Shown here: positions 9,154-17,971 of the stretch, one piece after another | How positions within the stretch are numbered: the first letter of the stretch is position 1 | How the letters are laid out: every line of letters starts with the position of its first letter | From: an uncultured Flavonifractor sp. | Lineage (GTDB): Bacteria; Bacillota; Clostridia; Oscillospirales; Oscillospiraceae | Reading direction: 5' to 3' | DNA length: 64,000 nucleotides | Assembly: GCF_944383115.1 (NCBI RefSeq) | Contig: NZ_CALWOJ010000002.1 | Coordinates: forward strand, 1 to 64,000 | Program-made: the position numbers and the translations under genes | The notes under the pieces: generated by a model | Databases searched by the model: none | Seen by the model: only the letters and a program-made list of their open reading frames with translations | What the model was told of the DNA's origin: nothing

Positions 9154-10524
9154 TTACTTGCCGCTGCAGGCGGTGCAGCCACCGCACTGGGGGTGCGCCT
9201 GCTGCCACAGCTTATCGGCAGTGGGCTTCCAGTTGTCGGCATAGGGATGAGTCTTGGCCGTCAGATGCTCCACGGTCTCAGGAGACTGGGGATCGGTAGA
9301 GTGGGCACCGGTCTCCCGTACGATCTTTTCAATACACTCGGGATTCTCCAGCATGGGGCAGGGACGAAGCATATTGTCGTTAAACGGCTGGTTGTTGTGG
9401 TACGCCATAAACAGCGGGGACTGCAGACACTCCAGCAGGGTCTTCTCATGGATGTTGGAGTCGGAGTAGTGAATGAAGACGCAGGGATCCACATCGCCGT
9501 TGGCGTTGATATGCAGGTAGCGGCGGCCGCCGGCAATGCATCCGCCCACATACTCACCGTCGTTCTGGAAGTCCATGGCGAAGATGCCCTTGGTCTGGCG
9601 CATGGCGCGGATACGGTGATAGATCTCCTCACGCTGCTCGGGGGTGGGCATCAGCTCGGGCGCGGCGTCATTGCCCACGGGCATGTAATGGAAGAACCAC
9701 ACAAAGTAGGCGCCCAGGTCGATGATCTTGTCGTAGAACTCCTCGCTGGTGATGTCCTTGTAGTTGACGCTGGTATAGCAGGTGGAGATACCGAAGGGCA
9801 GGTGATGGCTCTTCAGCAGGGCCATAGCATTGGTAACCTTCTCGTACACACCCTGGCCACGGCGGCTGTCGTTGGCCTCCTCAAAGCCCTCCAGGCTGAT
9901 GGCGGGAATAAAGTTCTTTACCCGCAGCAGATCCTGGCAGAACTCCTCGTCAATCAGAGTAGCGTTGGTGAAGGACAGGAACGCCGCATCGCTGTGCTTC
10001 TCACACAGAGCGATAATATCCTTCTTGCGCACCAGAGGCTCGCCGCCGGTGTAGATGTACATATAGATGCCCAGTTCCTTACCCTGAGTAATGATAGAAT
10101 CGATATCATCAAAGGTCAGGTTGAGCTTGTTGCCGTACTCAGCCGCCCAGCAGCCGGTGCAATGCAGATTACAGGCAGAAGTGGGATCCAGCAGGATAGC
10201 CCAGGGAATATTGCAGCCATACTTCTCCCGCATCTTCTCCTGCTTGGGCCAACCCACCAGGTTGGCGTTGACAAAGAAGTTGTTGAATACCGTCTTCAGG
10301 ACATCGGGATCCGTCTGAGTCCAGACCTTCTCGATCAGCTGGTGCCAGCAAGAATCTTTATCGTTGATGACCCGATCAAAAGCCTCGCGCTGAAGAGACA
10401 GGGTATCCCCTGCAAATTTATTGACCAGATCCATGACCTTGCTCATATTGTTCATGGGATCTTTATCCAAATAATCAAACACCTTGGCCAGACCGTATCG
10501 CTTCAGGCTGTCAGGAATTTTCAT
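9154..10524 (-). CDS. Radical SAM protein with SPASM-like Cys-rich C-terminus
   Basis: The 456-residue protein has a radical SAM core starting with the 4Fe-4S motif CNLHCTGC (about 118-125) and the SAM-binding stretch YTGGEPL. About 100 residues precede the core. The C-terminal third carries extra cysteines (GGCIAGG, DPCVF, RPCPML, CGGCTAC), typical of SPASM/twitch auxiliary cluster domains. Such proteins modify peptides or cofactors, but no substrate peptide or partner gene is next to it, and the target is unknown. It appears monocistronic. ATG start behind AAAGGGG. Confidence 0.88.
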   Translation of the reverse strand: MKIPDSLKRYGLAKVFDYLDKDPMNNMSKVMDLVNKFAGDTLSLQREAFDRVINDKDSCWHQLIEKVWTQTDPDVLKTVFNNFFVNANLVGWPKQEKMREKYGCNIPWAILLDPTSACNLHCTGCWAAEYGNKLNLTFDDIDSIITQGKELGIYMYIYTGGEPLVRKKDIIALCEKHSDAAFLSFTNATLIDEEFCQDLLRVKNFIPAISLEGFEEANDSRRGQGVYEKVTNAMALLKSHHLPFGISTCYTSVNYKDITSEEFYDKIIDLGAYFVWFFHYMPVGNDAAPELMPTPEQREEIYHRIRAMRQTKGIFAMDFQNDGEYVGGCIAGGRRYLHINANGDVDPCVFIHYSDSNIHEKTLLECLQSPLFMAYHNNQPFNDNMLRPCPMLENPECIEKIVRETGAHSTDPQSPETVEHLTAKTHPYADNWKPTADKLWQQAHPQCGGCTACSGK

Positions 10525-10723
10525 CTTTCTTTACCCCTTTCACGGCATAACAATACCTATCGTTGTGGTCATAATACCGTTTTTGATGAAAATTGAAAAT
10601 AGACAAAACCCGTTTCCTGTCCAAACTCTATACAAAAACGGCAGTTTGCTTAAAAACCTTTCAGAATCTTCCTCTCTATTTATATAATTTTTACCACTCC
10701 GCCATATAATATTTCATATTATA
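10525..10723. other. AT-rich intergenic region
   Basis: No gene was found. It holds the presumed leader of the radical SAM gene (weak minus-strand -10 TATTAT at 10571-10576). A 9-bp inverted repeat ATATAATAT/ATATTATAT (10704-10724) touches the dinB stop codon; it has no T-run and its role is unclear. Confidence 0.5.
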
Positions 10724-11962
10724 TTAGCCAGACGGCGGCAATTTCTGGTTGTCACGCTCCCGCTTTTCTCCGGAATGGACGACGGAAGCAATGGCAATCG
10801 ATTTGTGACCGTACTTGTCCCGAATGGAGTCCATGGCTCTTTCCAGCTTCTCCAGTTTATCCCGGCGAGGAATGGCATTGGCTGCGAACAGGTCTACCTG
10901 TTCCCCTGCCGTCTCTTCTTCCAGCAGATTCTGAGCGGTAACCGTAAGGGCGCGTACCGGCTGGCGCTCGCTCCAGCAGGAGCGCAGCAGTTCCATTGCC
11001 CCCTCGGTCAGATCCCGGGATACATAAGTGGGCGCGGTAAGCCGCTTCTGGCGGCAGATGTCTTTGAAAGCTGGGTCGCGAACTGTAATTTGCACAGTGG
11101 TACACTTCAGGCCGTGTTTGCGCAGGCGGACTGCCACCTCGTCGGCCAGTTCAGACAGCGCGGTATGCAGCTGCTCCCATCCAACCAGATTGCGTGGAAA
11201 GGTAAGCCCACTGCCCACCGATTTGGGGCCGGGCATTTCACGGGCCGGAATCACCGGCCCATGTTCCCTGCCGGTGGCATAGTCGTGGAGGGTGTAGCCA
11301 CCCTTCCCCAGGATCTCCCCCAAACTCTCCCGGTCAAAGCGGGCCAGATCCCCAATGGTACGCACACCGTACCCTGCCAGTACCCGGGCCGCCGCCCTGC
11401 CCACAAAGAGCAGATCAGTCACCGGAAGAGGCCACAGCAACTCCCGATAATTCTCCCGCGTGATCACAGTGGTAGCGTCCGGCTTTTTATAGTCACTGCC
11501 CATTTTGGCAAAAACCTTATTGAAAGACACTCCCACCGACACGGTGAGGCCCAGCTCATCCCGAATCACACGGCGTATCTCATCGGCCAGCGCCTTCCCG
11601 TCCCCGCCGAACAGGTGGAGCGTTCCCGTCACATCCAGCCAGCTCTCATCAATGGAAAAGGGCTCCACCAGGTCGGTATATCGCTCATAGATAGCGTTGA
11701 CTTTCCGGGAGTACTCCCGATATTTCCAGTGGTGGGCGGGCAGCAGCACCAGGTCCGGACATTTCCGCCGGGCCTGCCAGATGGTCTCGGCAGTCTGAAC
11801 CTTATATCGTTTGGCCGGCTCATTTTTAGCCAGGATAATGCCGTGACGGCTCTCCGGGTCTCCACATACCGCCACCGGCTTGTCCTTCAACTCCGGATGG
11901 TCCAGCAGTTCCACCGAGGCATAAAAGCTGTTCAAATCACAGTGAAAAATGACCCGGTCCAC
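10724..11962 (-). CDS. dinB: DNA polymerase IV (Y-family)
   Basis: The 412-residue protein is a Y-family translesion polymerase. The N-terminal metal motif is FHCDLNSFYASVE (about 6-18) and the second catalytic motif is PFSIDESWLDVTG near residue 103, where Trp replaces the more common Tyr or Phe. The thumb and little-finger regions follow, with length usual for DinB/YqjW-type proteins. It starts with GTG behind GGAGGGGGC. The promoter at 12007 carries a LexA-type box, so damage-induced expression is likely. Confidence 0.94.
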   Translation of the reverse strand: MDRVIFHCDLNSFYASVELLDHPELKDKPVAVCGDPESRHGIILAKNEPAKRYKVQTAETIWQARRKCPDLVLLPAHHWKYREYSRKVNAIYERYTDLVEPFSIDESWLDVTGTLHLFGGDGKALADEIRRVIRDELGLTVSVGVSFNKVFAKMGSDYKKPDATTVITRENYRELLWPLPVTDLLFVGRAAARVLAGYGVRTIGDLARFDRESLGEILGKGGYTLHDYATGREHGPVIPAREMPGPKSVGSGLTFPRNLVGWEQLHTALSELADEVAVRLRKHGLKCTTVQITVRDPAFKDICRQKRLTAPTYVSRDLTEGAMELLRSCWSERQPVRALTVTAQNLLEEETAGEQVDLFAANAIPRRDKLEKLERAMDSIRDKYGHKSIAIASVVHSGEKRERDNQKLPPSG

Positions 11963-12006
11963 ATCCGCCCCCTCCTTCCTGCCAAAAGGATACGGTCTTT
12001 TCTTAT

Positions 12007-12045
12007 ATTATATGCCTTCTTTCTTTAGAAGTCAAACATCCGTTC
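12007..12045 (-). promoter_or_regulatory. dinB promoter with LexA (SOS) box
   Basis: On the minus strand TTGACT (12030-12035), 17 bp, TATAAT (12007-12012). The sequence GAACGGATGTTT (12045 to 12034) overlaps the -35 box and fits the Firmicute LexA/DinR pattern GAAC-N4-GTTY. Confidence 0.82.
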
Positions 12046-12080
12046 TATATCTCCGTAGGTTTTATTTGCTGGAAGCAGCA

Positions 12081-12110
12081 AAAAAGACCGGCGTATGGGC
12101 CGGTCTTTTT
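12081..12110 (-). terminator. Terminator of ribU
   Basis: Stem AAAAAGACCGGC (12081-12092) with GCCGGTCTTTTT (12099-12110), 6-base loop, located 8 bases past the ribU stop and ending in a T-run on the minus strand. Confidence 0.9.
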
Positions 12111-12117
12111 GCTTGTA

Positions 12118-12723
12118 TTACCGTTTACCGTGGATCAGAGGAGACAGGGGCTTATAGACCAAAAAGCAGATAGCTGCTACCAGTAATCCCTTCAACAGGG
12201 TAAAGGGCGCATTGAACACAATCAGGCACTCCAGCAGCCCGTTGACCGAGGGCCGGATGGCTTGATACATACTGATGATCGTATCAATGGGCATAAAGTT
12301 GGCATAAATAGGGTAAGTCACATAGTAGTTCAGCGGAATGGACAGCAGGGCCATGATGACCGCTCCAATCAGCGCACCAAGAATAGCGGTCTTGCGGGAT
12401 TTATGCAGCCGGTAGATCAGGCCCGCCGGAAACACAAAGCAGGCGCCCAGCAGGAAATTGCACAGTTCCCCCGCACCACCGGTGGTGGTGATGAGCAGAT
12501 GGAGCAGGTTTTTCACCAGGCACACCACCACACCGTACACCGGCCCCAGGCCGAAGGCTGCCAGCAAGGCAGGCAACTCGGATACATCCATTTTCACAAA
12601 GCTGGGGATGATAGGAAGAGAAAATTCCAGGAACATCAGCACAAAGGCCACAGCCGAAAACATAGCTGTGACCGTAACGGCACGAGCCCCAACCCGCCGC
12701 CGGGCGGAAACAGAATTCGTCAT
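12118..12723 (-). CDS. ribU: Riboflavin ECF transporter, substrate-binding S component RibU
   Basis: The 201-residue membrane protein has about six hydrophobic helices and RibU-type features: an N-terminal Ala/Val-rich helix, FVKMDVSELPALLAAFGLGP (about 41-60) that helps form the flavin pocket, and YYVTYPIYANFMP in the middle. It binds riboflavin outside the membrane and docks on the shared EcfA1-EcfA2-EcfT module encoded at 53.7-56.3 kb. The FMN riboswitch directly upstream confirms the substrate assignment. Start supported by GAGGAG 8-9 bases before the ATG. Confidence 0.95.
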   Translation of the reverse strand: MTNSVSARRRVGARAVTVTAMFSAVAFVLMFLEFSLPIIPSFVKMDVSELPALLAAFGLGPVYGVVVCLVKNLLHLLITTTGGAGELCNFLLGACFVFPAGLIYRLHKSRKTAILGALIGAVIMALLSIPLNYYVTYPIYANFMPIDTIISMYQAIRPSVNGLLECLIVFNAPFTLLKGLLVAAICFLVYKPLSPLIHGKR

Positions 12724-12805
12724 AACAAAACACTCCTCATTACTGGATCTGCTGAACCAAACTGCCGTTCAGAGTTCCAAGCAATGGGAGCGTGCCAATG
12801 GTATC

Positions 12806-12935
12806 ACACGTCTTCTTCCATCCAGACTTCGCAAGTAAATGCGTCACTGTCGGTCCCGGAATTTCACCAGGTCAGCCACAAAACGGCTCGCGGACTATAC
12901 CGCCGATCGGGATTTTCACCCTGCCCTGAAGACAG
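12806..12935 (-). ncRNA. FMN riboswitch (RFN element)
   Basis: On the minus strand the RFN blocks appear in order: AGGGTGAAAATCCCGATCGG, GGCGGTATAGTCCGCGAGC, TGGTGAAATTCCGGGACCGA and AGTCTGGATGGAAGAAGA. These are the conserved aptamer strands that bind FMN. A hairpin CTGAAC/GTTCAG and the GAGGAG ribosome site of ribU follow within about 80 bases, so control is probably at transcription end or ribosome access. Edges are approximate. Confidence 0.96.
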
Positions 12936-12955
12936 TCATTCAGTTATCATTCCCT

Positions 12956-12983
12956 ATTATACACATTTCAGCTTTATTTGCAA
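12956..12983 (-). promoter_or_regulatory. Promoter of the FMN riboswitch-ribU transcript
   Basis: TTGCAA (12978-12983), 16 bp, TATAAT (12956-12961) on the minus strand, about 20 bases before the aptamer. Confidence 0.72.
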
Positions 12984-13030
12984 CCACTTTCTGTGTGCTG
13001 AAATTTGCAAAACAAATGTTCGATTTTTCA

Positions 13031-13059
13031 TTGACTTGTCCTGCTGAATATACTACAAT
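13031..13059 (+). promoter_or_regulatory. Promoter of the SLOG-family gene
   Basis: TTGACT (13031-13036), 17 bp, TACAAT (13054-13059), divergent from the ribU transcript. Confidence 0.7.
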
Positions 13060-13096
13060 ATGGTTCATAAGATGAACTTGGAGCGGGGGGTGCGCC

Positions 13097-13594
13097 ATGC
13101 AACGGGAGATCAGCTGCTGTTTTACCGGCCACCGGCCGGAAAAACTGCCCTGGGGGGAAGCGGAACAGGACCCACGCTGTCTGGAGCTGAAAGACAAGCT
13201 GGCAACCGCCGTGGAAACGGCCTATGAGGCGGGATGCCGGCATTTTTTGTGTGGGATGGCCCGAGGCTCAGACTTCTATTTTTGCGAGGCGGTGCTGGCT
13301 CTGCGGGATCGGCTGCCCGGTGTTACCCTGGAGGCGGTCATCCCCTGTGAGGAACAGGCCGCCCGGTGGTCTGAACGGGACAGAGACCGATACTACGCCT
13401 TGGTCGCTTCCTGCGACGGCGAAACCATGGTACAACGTCACTACGACAAGAACTGCATGCTCCGGCGCAACCGTTATCTGGTAGACCACGCCGCCCGGCT
13501 CATTGCCGTTTACGACGGAATGCTGGGCGGTACGATGTATACCATTGGTTACGCTATGAAACAGGGCCTTACGCTGGATATTCTTTATCTTTAA
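13097..13594 (+). CDS. SLOG-superfamily protein (YpsA/DUF1273-like)
   Basis: The 165-residue soluble protein begins with CCFTGHRPEKLPWG and has the glycine motif CGMARGSDFYFCEAV (about 52-66) and a second loop GGTMYTIGYAMKQG near the C-terminus. These match the Rossmann-like SLOG fold of YpsA/DUF1273 proteins, thought to bind nucleotide-like ligands. In Bacillus YpsA affects cell division, but function here is not known. It is a lone gene ended by a strong terminator; the ribosome site GGAGCGGGGGG is about 7 bases upstream. Confidence 0.85.
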   Translation: MQREISCCFTGHRPEKLPWGEAEQDPRCLELKDKLATAVETAYEAGCRHFLCGMARGSDFYFCEAVLALRDRLPGVTLEAVIPCEEQAARWSERDRDRYYALVASCDGETMVQRHYDKNCMLRRNRYLVDHAARLIAVYDGMLGGTMYTIGYAMKQGLTLDILYL

Positions 13595-13600
13595 ACGTAA

Positions 13601-13638
13601 AAACGGTGGAAAAGGGGGCAGCCCCTTTTCCACCGTTT
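13601..13638. terminator. Bidirectional terminator
   Basis: A perfect 17-bp stem (13601-13617 with 13622-13638) and 4-base loop GCAG, with A/T-rich outer ends, lies between convergent genes. Confidence 0.88.
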
Positions 13639-13642
13639 CATA

Positions 13643-14197
13643 TTACAGATCTTTACCTGCCCGGTAGGCCAATACCACATACTCCCAATGTTCCTCTGCC
13701 TCCGGGCGGAGACCGCCATGCTCTTCCAGGTAGCGTTCTACCAATTCCATCAGTTCTATCCGCTGGGCGCTGTCCAGATGGAGGGCCCCAAACCGGAGTA
13801 CCCCGTAGTCATGCAGCGTCTGTTCATCATAACGATACACATTGTCCAACAGGCTGCGGTATGTACTGTCCACCAGATTGGCTGCCAACGCCTCCCGTTC
13901 ACCCTGGAAGGGATCTCTCCGCCCCAGGCACAGCCGCAGCTTCACGTCCCGCATCTGGTAATAAGTCGTCTGACTCCCGTCCACCCGCTTACCTTCCTTG
14001 GCGGATACCAGCCCCATCTTTACCAATTTAGTCAAATGGGTGTGGGCCGCATTGGGTGAAAGCTGCATCCGTTCCGCTACCTCGTTGGCGGACAGGGGCC
14101 TGGCCACCAGCCGCAGCAGATGGACCATCTCCTGCCGTACCGGATTGAGCATGACCCGGAACTGCTTTTTTTCCACCAGATCAATTATCCCGTCCAC
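13643..14197 (-). CDS. ArsR-like winged-helix transcriptional regulator
   Basis: The 184-residue protein has an N-terminal winged helix (residues 10-85) with SANEVAERMQLSPNAAHTHL as helix-turn-helix and a Gly/Lys-rich wing (AKEGKRVDGS). The C-terminal ~100 residues are helical and of unknown ligand. It starts with GTG behind AAGGGGGG; a slightly different start is possible. No metal-binding CXC motif was seen, so metal sensing is not implied. It precedes no obvious target; the NhaP antiporter upstream is read in the same direction. Confidence 0.8.
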   Translation of the reverse strand: MDGIIDLVEKKQFRVMLNPVRQEMVHLLRLVARPLSANEVAERMQLSPNAAHTHLTKLVKMGLVSAKEGKRVDGSQTTYYQMRDVKLRLCLGRRDPFQGEREALAANLVDSTYRSLLDNVYRYDEQTLHDYGVLRFGALHLDSAQRIELMELVERYLEEHGGLRPEAEEHWEYVVLAYRAGKDL

Positions 14198-14353
14198 CGT
14201 TGTAGCCCCCTTGCTGGACAGTTCCTTTCCTGCCTCGGCGGTATATTAGGTATCAAAAGGCGTTCTCTCTGCTCTGTTGATATTATGATAACACTTTCCT
14301 TTTGGTAATGGCAAGGTTTTTTCTGGCTGGTGGCCTATTTTTTCCCTCTCATT
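14198..14353. promoter_or_regulatory. Regulatory gap before the ArsR-like gene
   Basis: The gap holds a 10-base inverted repeat with one mismatch, TATCAAAAGG (14251-14260) and CCTTTTGGTA (14298-14307), and an AT-rich centre. It probably carries the promoter of the ArsR-like gene. No clear -35/-10 pair could be assigned. Confidence 0.4.
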
Positions 14354-15961
14354 TCAGGACTGAACATCCTCCCCTTCGCTGACTACCAGCGTGTCGCCCT
14401 GGCAGAGTACCGTACCTCCTTTCGGCACCACGGCAGTACCATCCGCACGGCGAACCAACACAATAAGTGCCTCCCCAGGCAGATCCAGCTCCCGGATAGT
14501 GCGGCCGATCCAGTCTTTGTGTTCCTTCACCGGTAATTCCTTCAGACTGACTCCTCCGTCGTCCTCATAGACCGGCGTACTCACCACCAGCAGGTCCCCT
14601 GCACAAATTACCGTGCTTCCATTGGGGATCAGATTTTCTTCGCCGCGCCGGATGGTGACGACCAGAGCATCGGCAGGCAAACTGCACTCTCCTACGGTTT
14701 TCCCTTCCCAATGATGTCCGGCCTCTATCCGAAAACGAGTTAAATGCAGTTGCCGCTGATCCTGGTAGTCGTTGAACGTACGGCTGACATTATCCTCAGT
14801 ATCCACCATATTCAGCCGTCTGGCCACCAAAGGCAGCAGAGAACCCTGTACTGCCACCGACAGCAGCGAGATACAAAACACGATGTGAAACAAGTCGTAG
14901 CCGATCTCCGCTCCGCTGGCCAGAGCCATAATGGCAAAGACGATGGACGCCGCGCCGCGCAAGCCCGCCCACGATACCAGCAAGCACTGCCGCACCTTGC
15001 ATCCAAATGGAAGCAGCATGAGAAAGACCGCCGCCGGTCTGGCCACAAAAGTAAGGAAGAGGGCGATAGCGACAGCAGGAAAAAGTACGGCGGGTATCTG
15101 TGTGGGATAGGAGAGCAGGCCCAGCAGAAAGAAAATCATGATCTGCGCCAGGCCGGTGAGCCCATCAAAAAAATGGACCAACGATACCTTGTGCGGGATC
15201 TTGGCATTCCCCAGAAGAATGCCCGCCAGATAAGCGCCCAGATATCCGTTGCCCCCTACGGCGGCAGGTAGGGCATAAGACAGCAGCGCGGCTGCCAACA
15301 CAAAAATTGAATCCAGTCCATCAGCCAGGGGCAGCCAGCGTAACACCAGGATGGCCAGCCCCGCTACCGCCACCCCCAGCACAATGCCAAAGGCCACCTG
15401 AGCAAAAATCATTCCCGCCAGATTACCGTTCTCCCCCACACCCATCAGTGATAGTGCGATCATCGTCAGCATATAGGAGACCGGGTCGTTGCTGCCACTC
15501 TCCAATTCCAGAAGAGAAGCCGTGTGATACCGCAGGCTCAGTTTCTTGGATCTCAGGATGGAAAAGACCGAGGCGGCATCGGTAGAACTGATGACCGCAC
15601 CGATGAGAAAACTAACAAGCGGCTGAAAGCCTAGCACAAAGTGGCAAAAAAGCCCGGTCAGCAAAGCCGTCGCCGCCACACCCAGGGTGGAAAGGGCCAC
15701 CGCCCGCACTGCCGCCGGCCTGGCCGCCTCCCAGCGGGTGCCGAAGCCGCCATAAAACATAATAAAAATCAGCGCCACCGAGCAGGTTTGCTCCGCCACC
15801 GTAAAATCATCAAACGGAATCCGCAGCAGCCCGTCAGAACCAAAAAGCATTCCCAACGCCATAAACAGCAGCAGCGCAGGCACACCAGCCTTTTGGGACA
15901 GCCGTCCGGCCAGAATACAGGCTATCAGCACCACCGCGCACAAAAGCAAAACATTTACCAT
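14354..15961 (-). CDS. K+/H+ (or Na+/H+) antiporter, NhaP/CvrA type, with C-terminal TrkA-C domains
   Basis: The 535-residue protein has about 12-13 membrane helices (residues 1-385) with the CPA1 ion-site motifs SSTDAASVF (about 125) and SGSNDPVSYML (about 155). The cytoplasmic tail has two RCK-C/TrkA-C-like modules (about 395-465 and 470-530), seen as repeats of the form GEC-LP-DALVV-IRRGE and RELDLPGEALIVLVRR. It exchanges cations for protons across the plasma membrane; in relatives the TrkA-C parts bind regulators such as nucleotides. K+ specificity is inferred from the NhaP2/CvrA resemblance. Confidence 0.9.
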   Translation of the reverse strand: MVNVLLLCAVVLIACILAGRLSQKAGVPALLLFMALGMLFGSDGLLRIPFDDFTVAEQTCSVALIFIMFYGGFGTRWEAARPAAVRAVALSTLGVAATALLTGLFCHFVLGFQPLVSFLIGAVISSTDAASVFSILRSKKLSLRYHTASLLELESGSNDPVSYMLTMIALSLMGVGENGNLAGMIFAQVAFGIVLGVAVAGLAILVLRWLPLADGLDSIFVLAAALLSYALPAAVGGNGYLGAYLAGILLGNAKIPHKVSLVHFFDGLTGLAQIMIFFLLGLLSYPTQIPAVLFPAVAIALFLTFVARPAAVFLMLLPFGCKVRQCLLVSWAGLRGAASIVFAIMALASGAEIGYDLFHIVFCISLLSVAVQGSLLPLVARRLNMVDTEDNVSRTFNDYQDQRQLHLTRFRIEAGHHWEGKTVGECSLPADALVVTIRRGEENLIPNGSTVICAGDLLVVSTPVYEDDGGVSLKELPVKEHKDWIGRTIRELDLPGEALIVLVRRADGTAVVPKGGTVLCQGDTLVVSEGEDVQS

Positions 15962-15980
15962 ATATTCCCTTTCATTGTTT

Positions 15981-16014
15981 AAAAAATAGCTTCGGTCCTA
16001 TACGGGCCGGAGCT
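15981..16014 (-). terminator. Terminator of the glmS-peptide permease operon
   Basis: On the minus strand AGCTCCGGCCC (16014 to 16004) pairs with GGACCGAAGCT (15998 to 15988) using two G-T pairs, followed after one A by TTTTTT (15986 to 15981). Confidence 0.82.
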
Positions 16015-16032
16015 GGACGTACAGTTTGAGCG

Positions 16033-16905
16033 TCACCGCGCAACTCTCCCAGCATAATATCGGGGATCCAGGGCATCCCTCAGCCCGTCGCCGATCCCCG
16101 CCAGACACAGCACTGTTAAAATAATACAAAGTCCCGGCGGCAGCCATACCCAGGGCCGGCCTGTCAATACCGTCAGGTTGCTGGCATACTGGATCATACT
16201 GCCCCAGGAGGCCTGGGGCGCCCGGATACCGAAACCCAGAAAACTGAGGCTGGACTCAGATAAAATGGCCCGCCCCGCCCGCAGGGGAATGGAACACCAC
16301 ACCGGGGAAATAACGTTGGGCAGTACGTTGCGCCGCAGAATGGTACCCGTCCTGGCGCCCAAAGCCCTGGCCGCCACCACATATTCCCGGTCGCGCACCG
16401 CCAGAGTATTGCCGTATACCAGCCGGGCGATGCCAGTCCATCCCAGCAGTCCCAATACCAGCACAAGATTGAGGACCGAGGCGCCCGTCAGCGTTACCAG
16501 GCACAATACCAGCACAATACTGGGAAAGGTTTGAAAGATATCGGCAAGCCGCATGATCCAAAATTCCCACGCGCCCCGGCGATAGCCTGCCAAAAGGCCC
16601 AGAGGCACGCCTACCGCCACACTGATGGCCGCAGAACTCAGGCCGATCAGCAGAGAGACCTGCCCTCCGCTGAGCAAACGGGCCAACAAATCCCGGCCCA
16701 CATCGTCGGTACCCAGGGGGTGTTCCGCCGAGGGCGGCGCCCAGAAGCCGGCCTCCAGATCGCTGACATTGGGCGCAAGGCCCAGCATCGGGGGCAGCAG
16801 AAAGACTGCCAGCAGCTCCAAACTCAGGATCAACAGGCAGGCCATCGCTCGCCGATCCCTTCGAAACCGGGCCCAGGGGCCCCGGTCCAACCGTGTCATT
16901 TCCAT
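16033..16905 (-). CDS. Peptide/nickel-type ABC transporter permease (DppC-like)
   Basis: The 290-residue protein has an N-terminal OppC-type helix and a permease domain with five or six helices. The EAA-like loop that touches the ATPase is near residues 185-205 (AARALGARTGTILRRNVLPN). The ATG at 16905 is preferred over the upstream ATG at 16944 because GGGAAGGGG lies before it and it starts 5 bases after the DppB-like stop. It pairs with the DppB-like permease and the binding protein upstream. No ATPase gene of the OppD/OppF type is in the operon. Confidence 0.9.
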   Translation of the reverse strand: MEMTRLDRGPWARFRRDRRAMACLLILSLELLAVFLLPPMLGLAPNVSDLEAGFWAPPSAEHPLGTDDVGRDLLARLLSGGQVSLLIGLSSAAISVAVGVPLGLLAGYRRGAWEFWIMRLADIFQTFPSIVLVLCLVTLTGASVLNLVLVLGLLGWTGIARLVYGNTLAVRDREYVVAARALGARTGTILRRNVLPNVISPVWCSIPLRAGRAILSESSLSFLGFGIRAPQASWGSMIQYASNLTVLTGRPWVWLPPGLCIILTVLCLAGIGDGLRDALDPRYYAGRVAR

Positions 16906-16909
16906 GGCC

Positions 16910-17869
16910 CTACCCCTTCCCATAGCGCACCCGGGGATCGGCAATGCCGTAAATCAGATCCAGGAGCAAATTGGTCAGGAGTACCGTCAGGGCAATGATC
17001 ACCGTGACTCCCATCACCACAGCATAGTCCCGACTTGAAATACCGGAAAACAGCAGGCTGCCCATACCGGGCCAACCGAATACCTGCTCCACCACCACGG
17101 ACCCGCCGATGATGTGGGGAATATGGCTGAGAATGGTAGTGAGTACCGGGATCAGCGCACCGCGAAACGCGTGACGCACCATGACCGCCCGGTCGGTCAG
17201 TCCTTTGGCCCAGGCAGTACGGATATAGTCCTCACCCATTACTTCCAGGCAAGCAGTCCTGGTCTGTTTCACCAACTCCCCTACGCTGCTCAGGCAAACC
17301 ACTCCGGCAGGCAGAATCAGATGGCGGATCAGGTCACCCAAACCGGTAAACCGCCCGGCGGAATACATCCCATTGGCCGGCAACCAGCCCAGGGTAACGG
17401 AAAAGAGGAAGATCCCCGCCAGGCAAAGGAAGAATCCGGGTACCCCGAAGCTGACCAGGCTGAGGGCGGAAGCCGTACGATCCCATCCGGACCGCGGCTT
17501 CCAGGCAGCCATCACACCCAAAGGCAAGGCAATCGCCACAGCCAGAACTACCCCTGTGCCGGTCAGCAGCAGGGACGGCCCCACCCGCTGGGCAATGAGA
17601 TAGGCCACCGGCCTCCCATTGGCATAAGAGGTACCCAGATCCCCCTGGAGCAGGTCACCCAACCAGGCAAGATATCGCTGGGGCAGAGACTGATCCAGGC
17701 CCAGCGATGCGGCCAGGGCGGCGCGGTCGGCATCGGTTGCGCCGCTCCCCTCCCCCATCAGGTCCAGAATAGAACCCTGGGCCAGATTGAGCATGCAGAA
17801 TACCAGGATTGTGATCCCGAAAAAAACCGGGATGGCCGTCAAAAGGCGACGTCGAATATAACATCCCAT
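16910..17869 (-). CDS. Peptide/nickel-type ABC transporter permease (DppB-like)
   Basis: The 319-residue protein starts with the family pattern MGCYIRRRLLTAIPVFFGI and has six helices. The EAA loop is near 200-225 (RTAWAKGLTDRAVMVRHAFR). The start at ATG 17869 is chosen because AGGAGG lies 9 bases upstream, while an earlier GTG at 17890 would place the ribosome site inside the gene. It forms the channel with the DppC-like subunit. Confidence 0.91.
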   Translation of the reverse strand: MGCYIRRRLLTAIPVFFGITILVFCMLNLAQGSILDLMGEGSGATDADRAALAASLGLDQSLPQRYLAWLGDLLQGDLGTSYANGRPVAYLIAQRVGPSLLLTGTGVVLAVAIALPLGVMAAWKPRSGWDRTASALSLVSFGVPGFFLCLAGIFLFSVTLGWLPANGMYSAGRFTGLGDLIRHLILPAGVVCLSSVGELVKQTRTACLEVMGEDYIRTAWAKGLTDRAVMVRHAFRGALIPVLTTILSHIPHIIGGSVVVEQVFGWPGMGSLLFSGISSRDYAVVMGVTVIIALTVLLTNLLLDLIYGIADPRVRYGKG

Positions 17870-17913
17870 AAGTATCGCTTCCTCCTGCACTTCCGGCCCC
17901 GGGAACGAGGCAC

Positions 17914-17935
17914 GGGCCGCTATGGGCGGCGGCCC
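17914..17935 (-). other. Hairpin between binding-protein and permease genes
   Basis: Stem GGGCCGC (17914-17920) with GCGGCCC (17929-17935) and an 8-base loop, no T-run. In such operons a hairpin here often protects the binding-protein mRNA so that it is made in excess (family knowledge). Confidence 0.5.
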
Positions 17936-17971
17936 TACGGAGGTTTATCATTTGATTTAGGCAAGGCCCCG

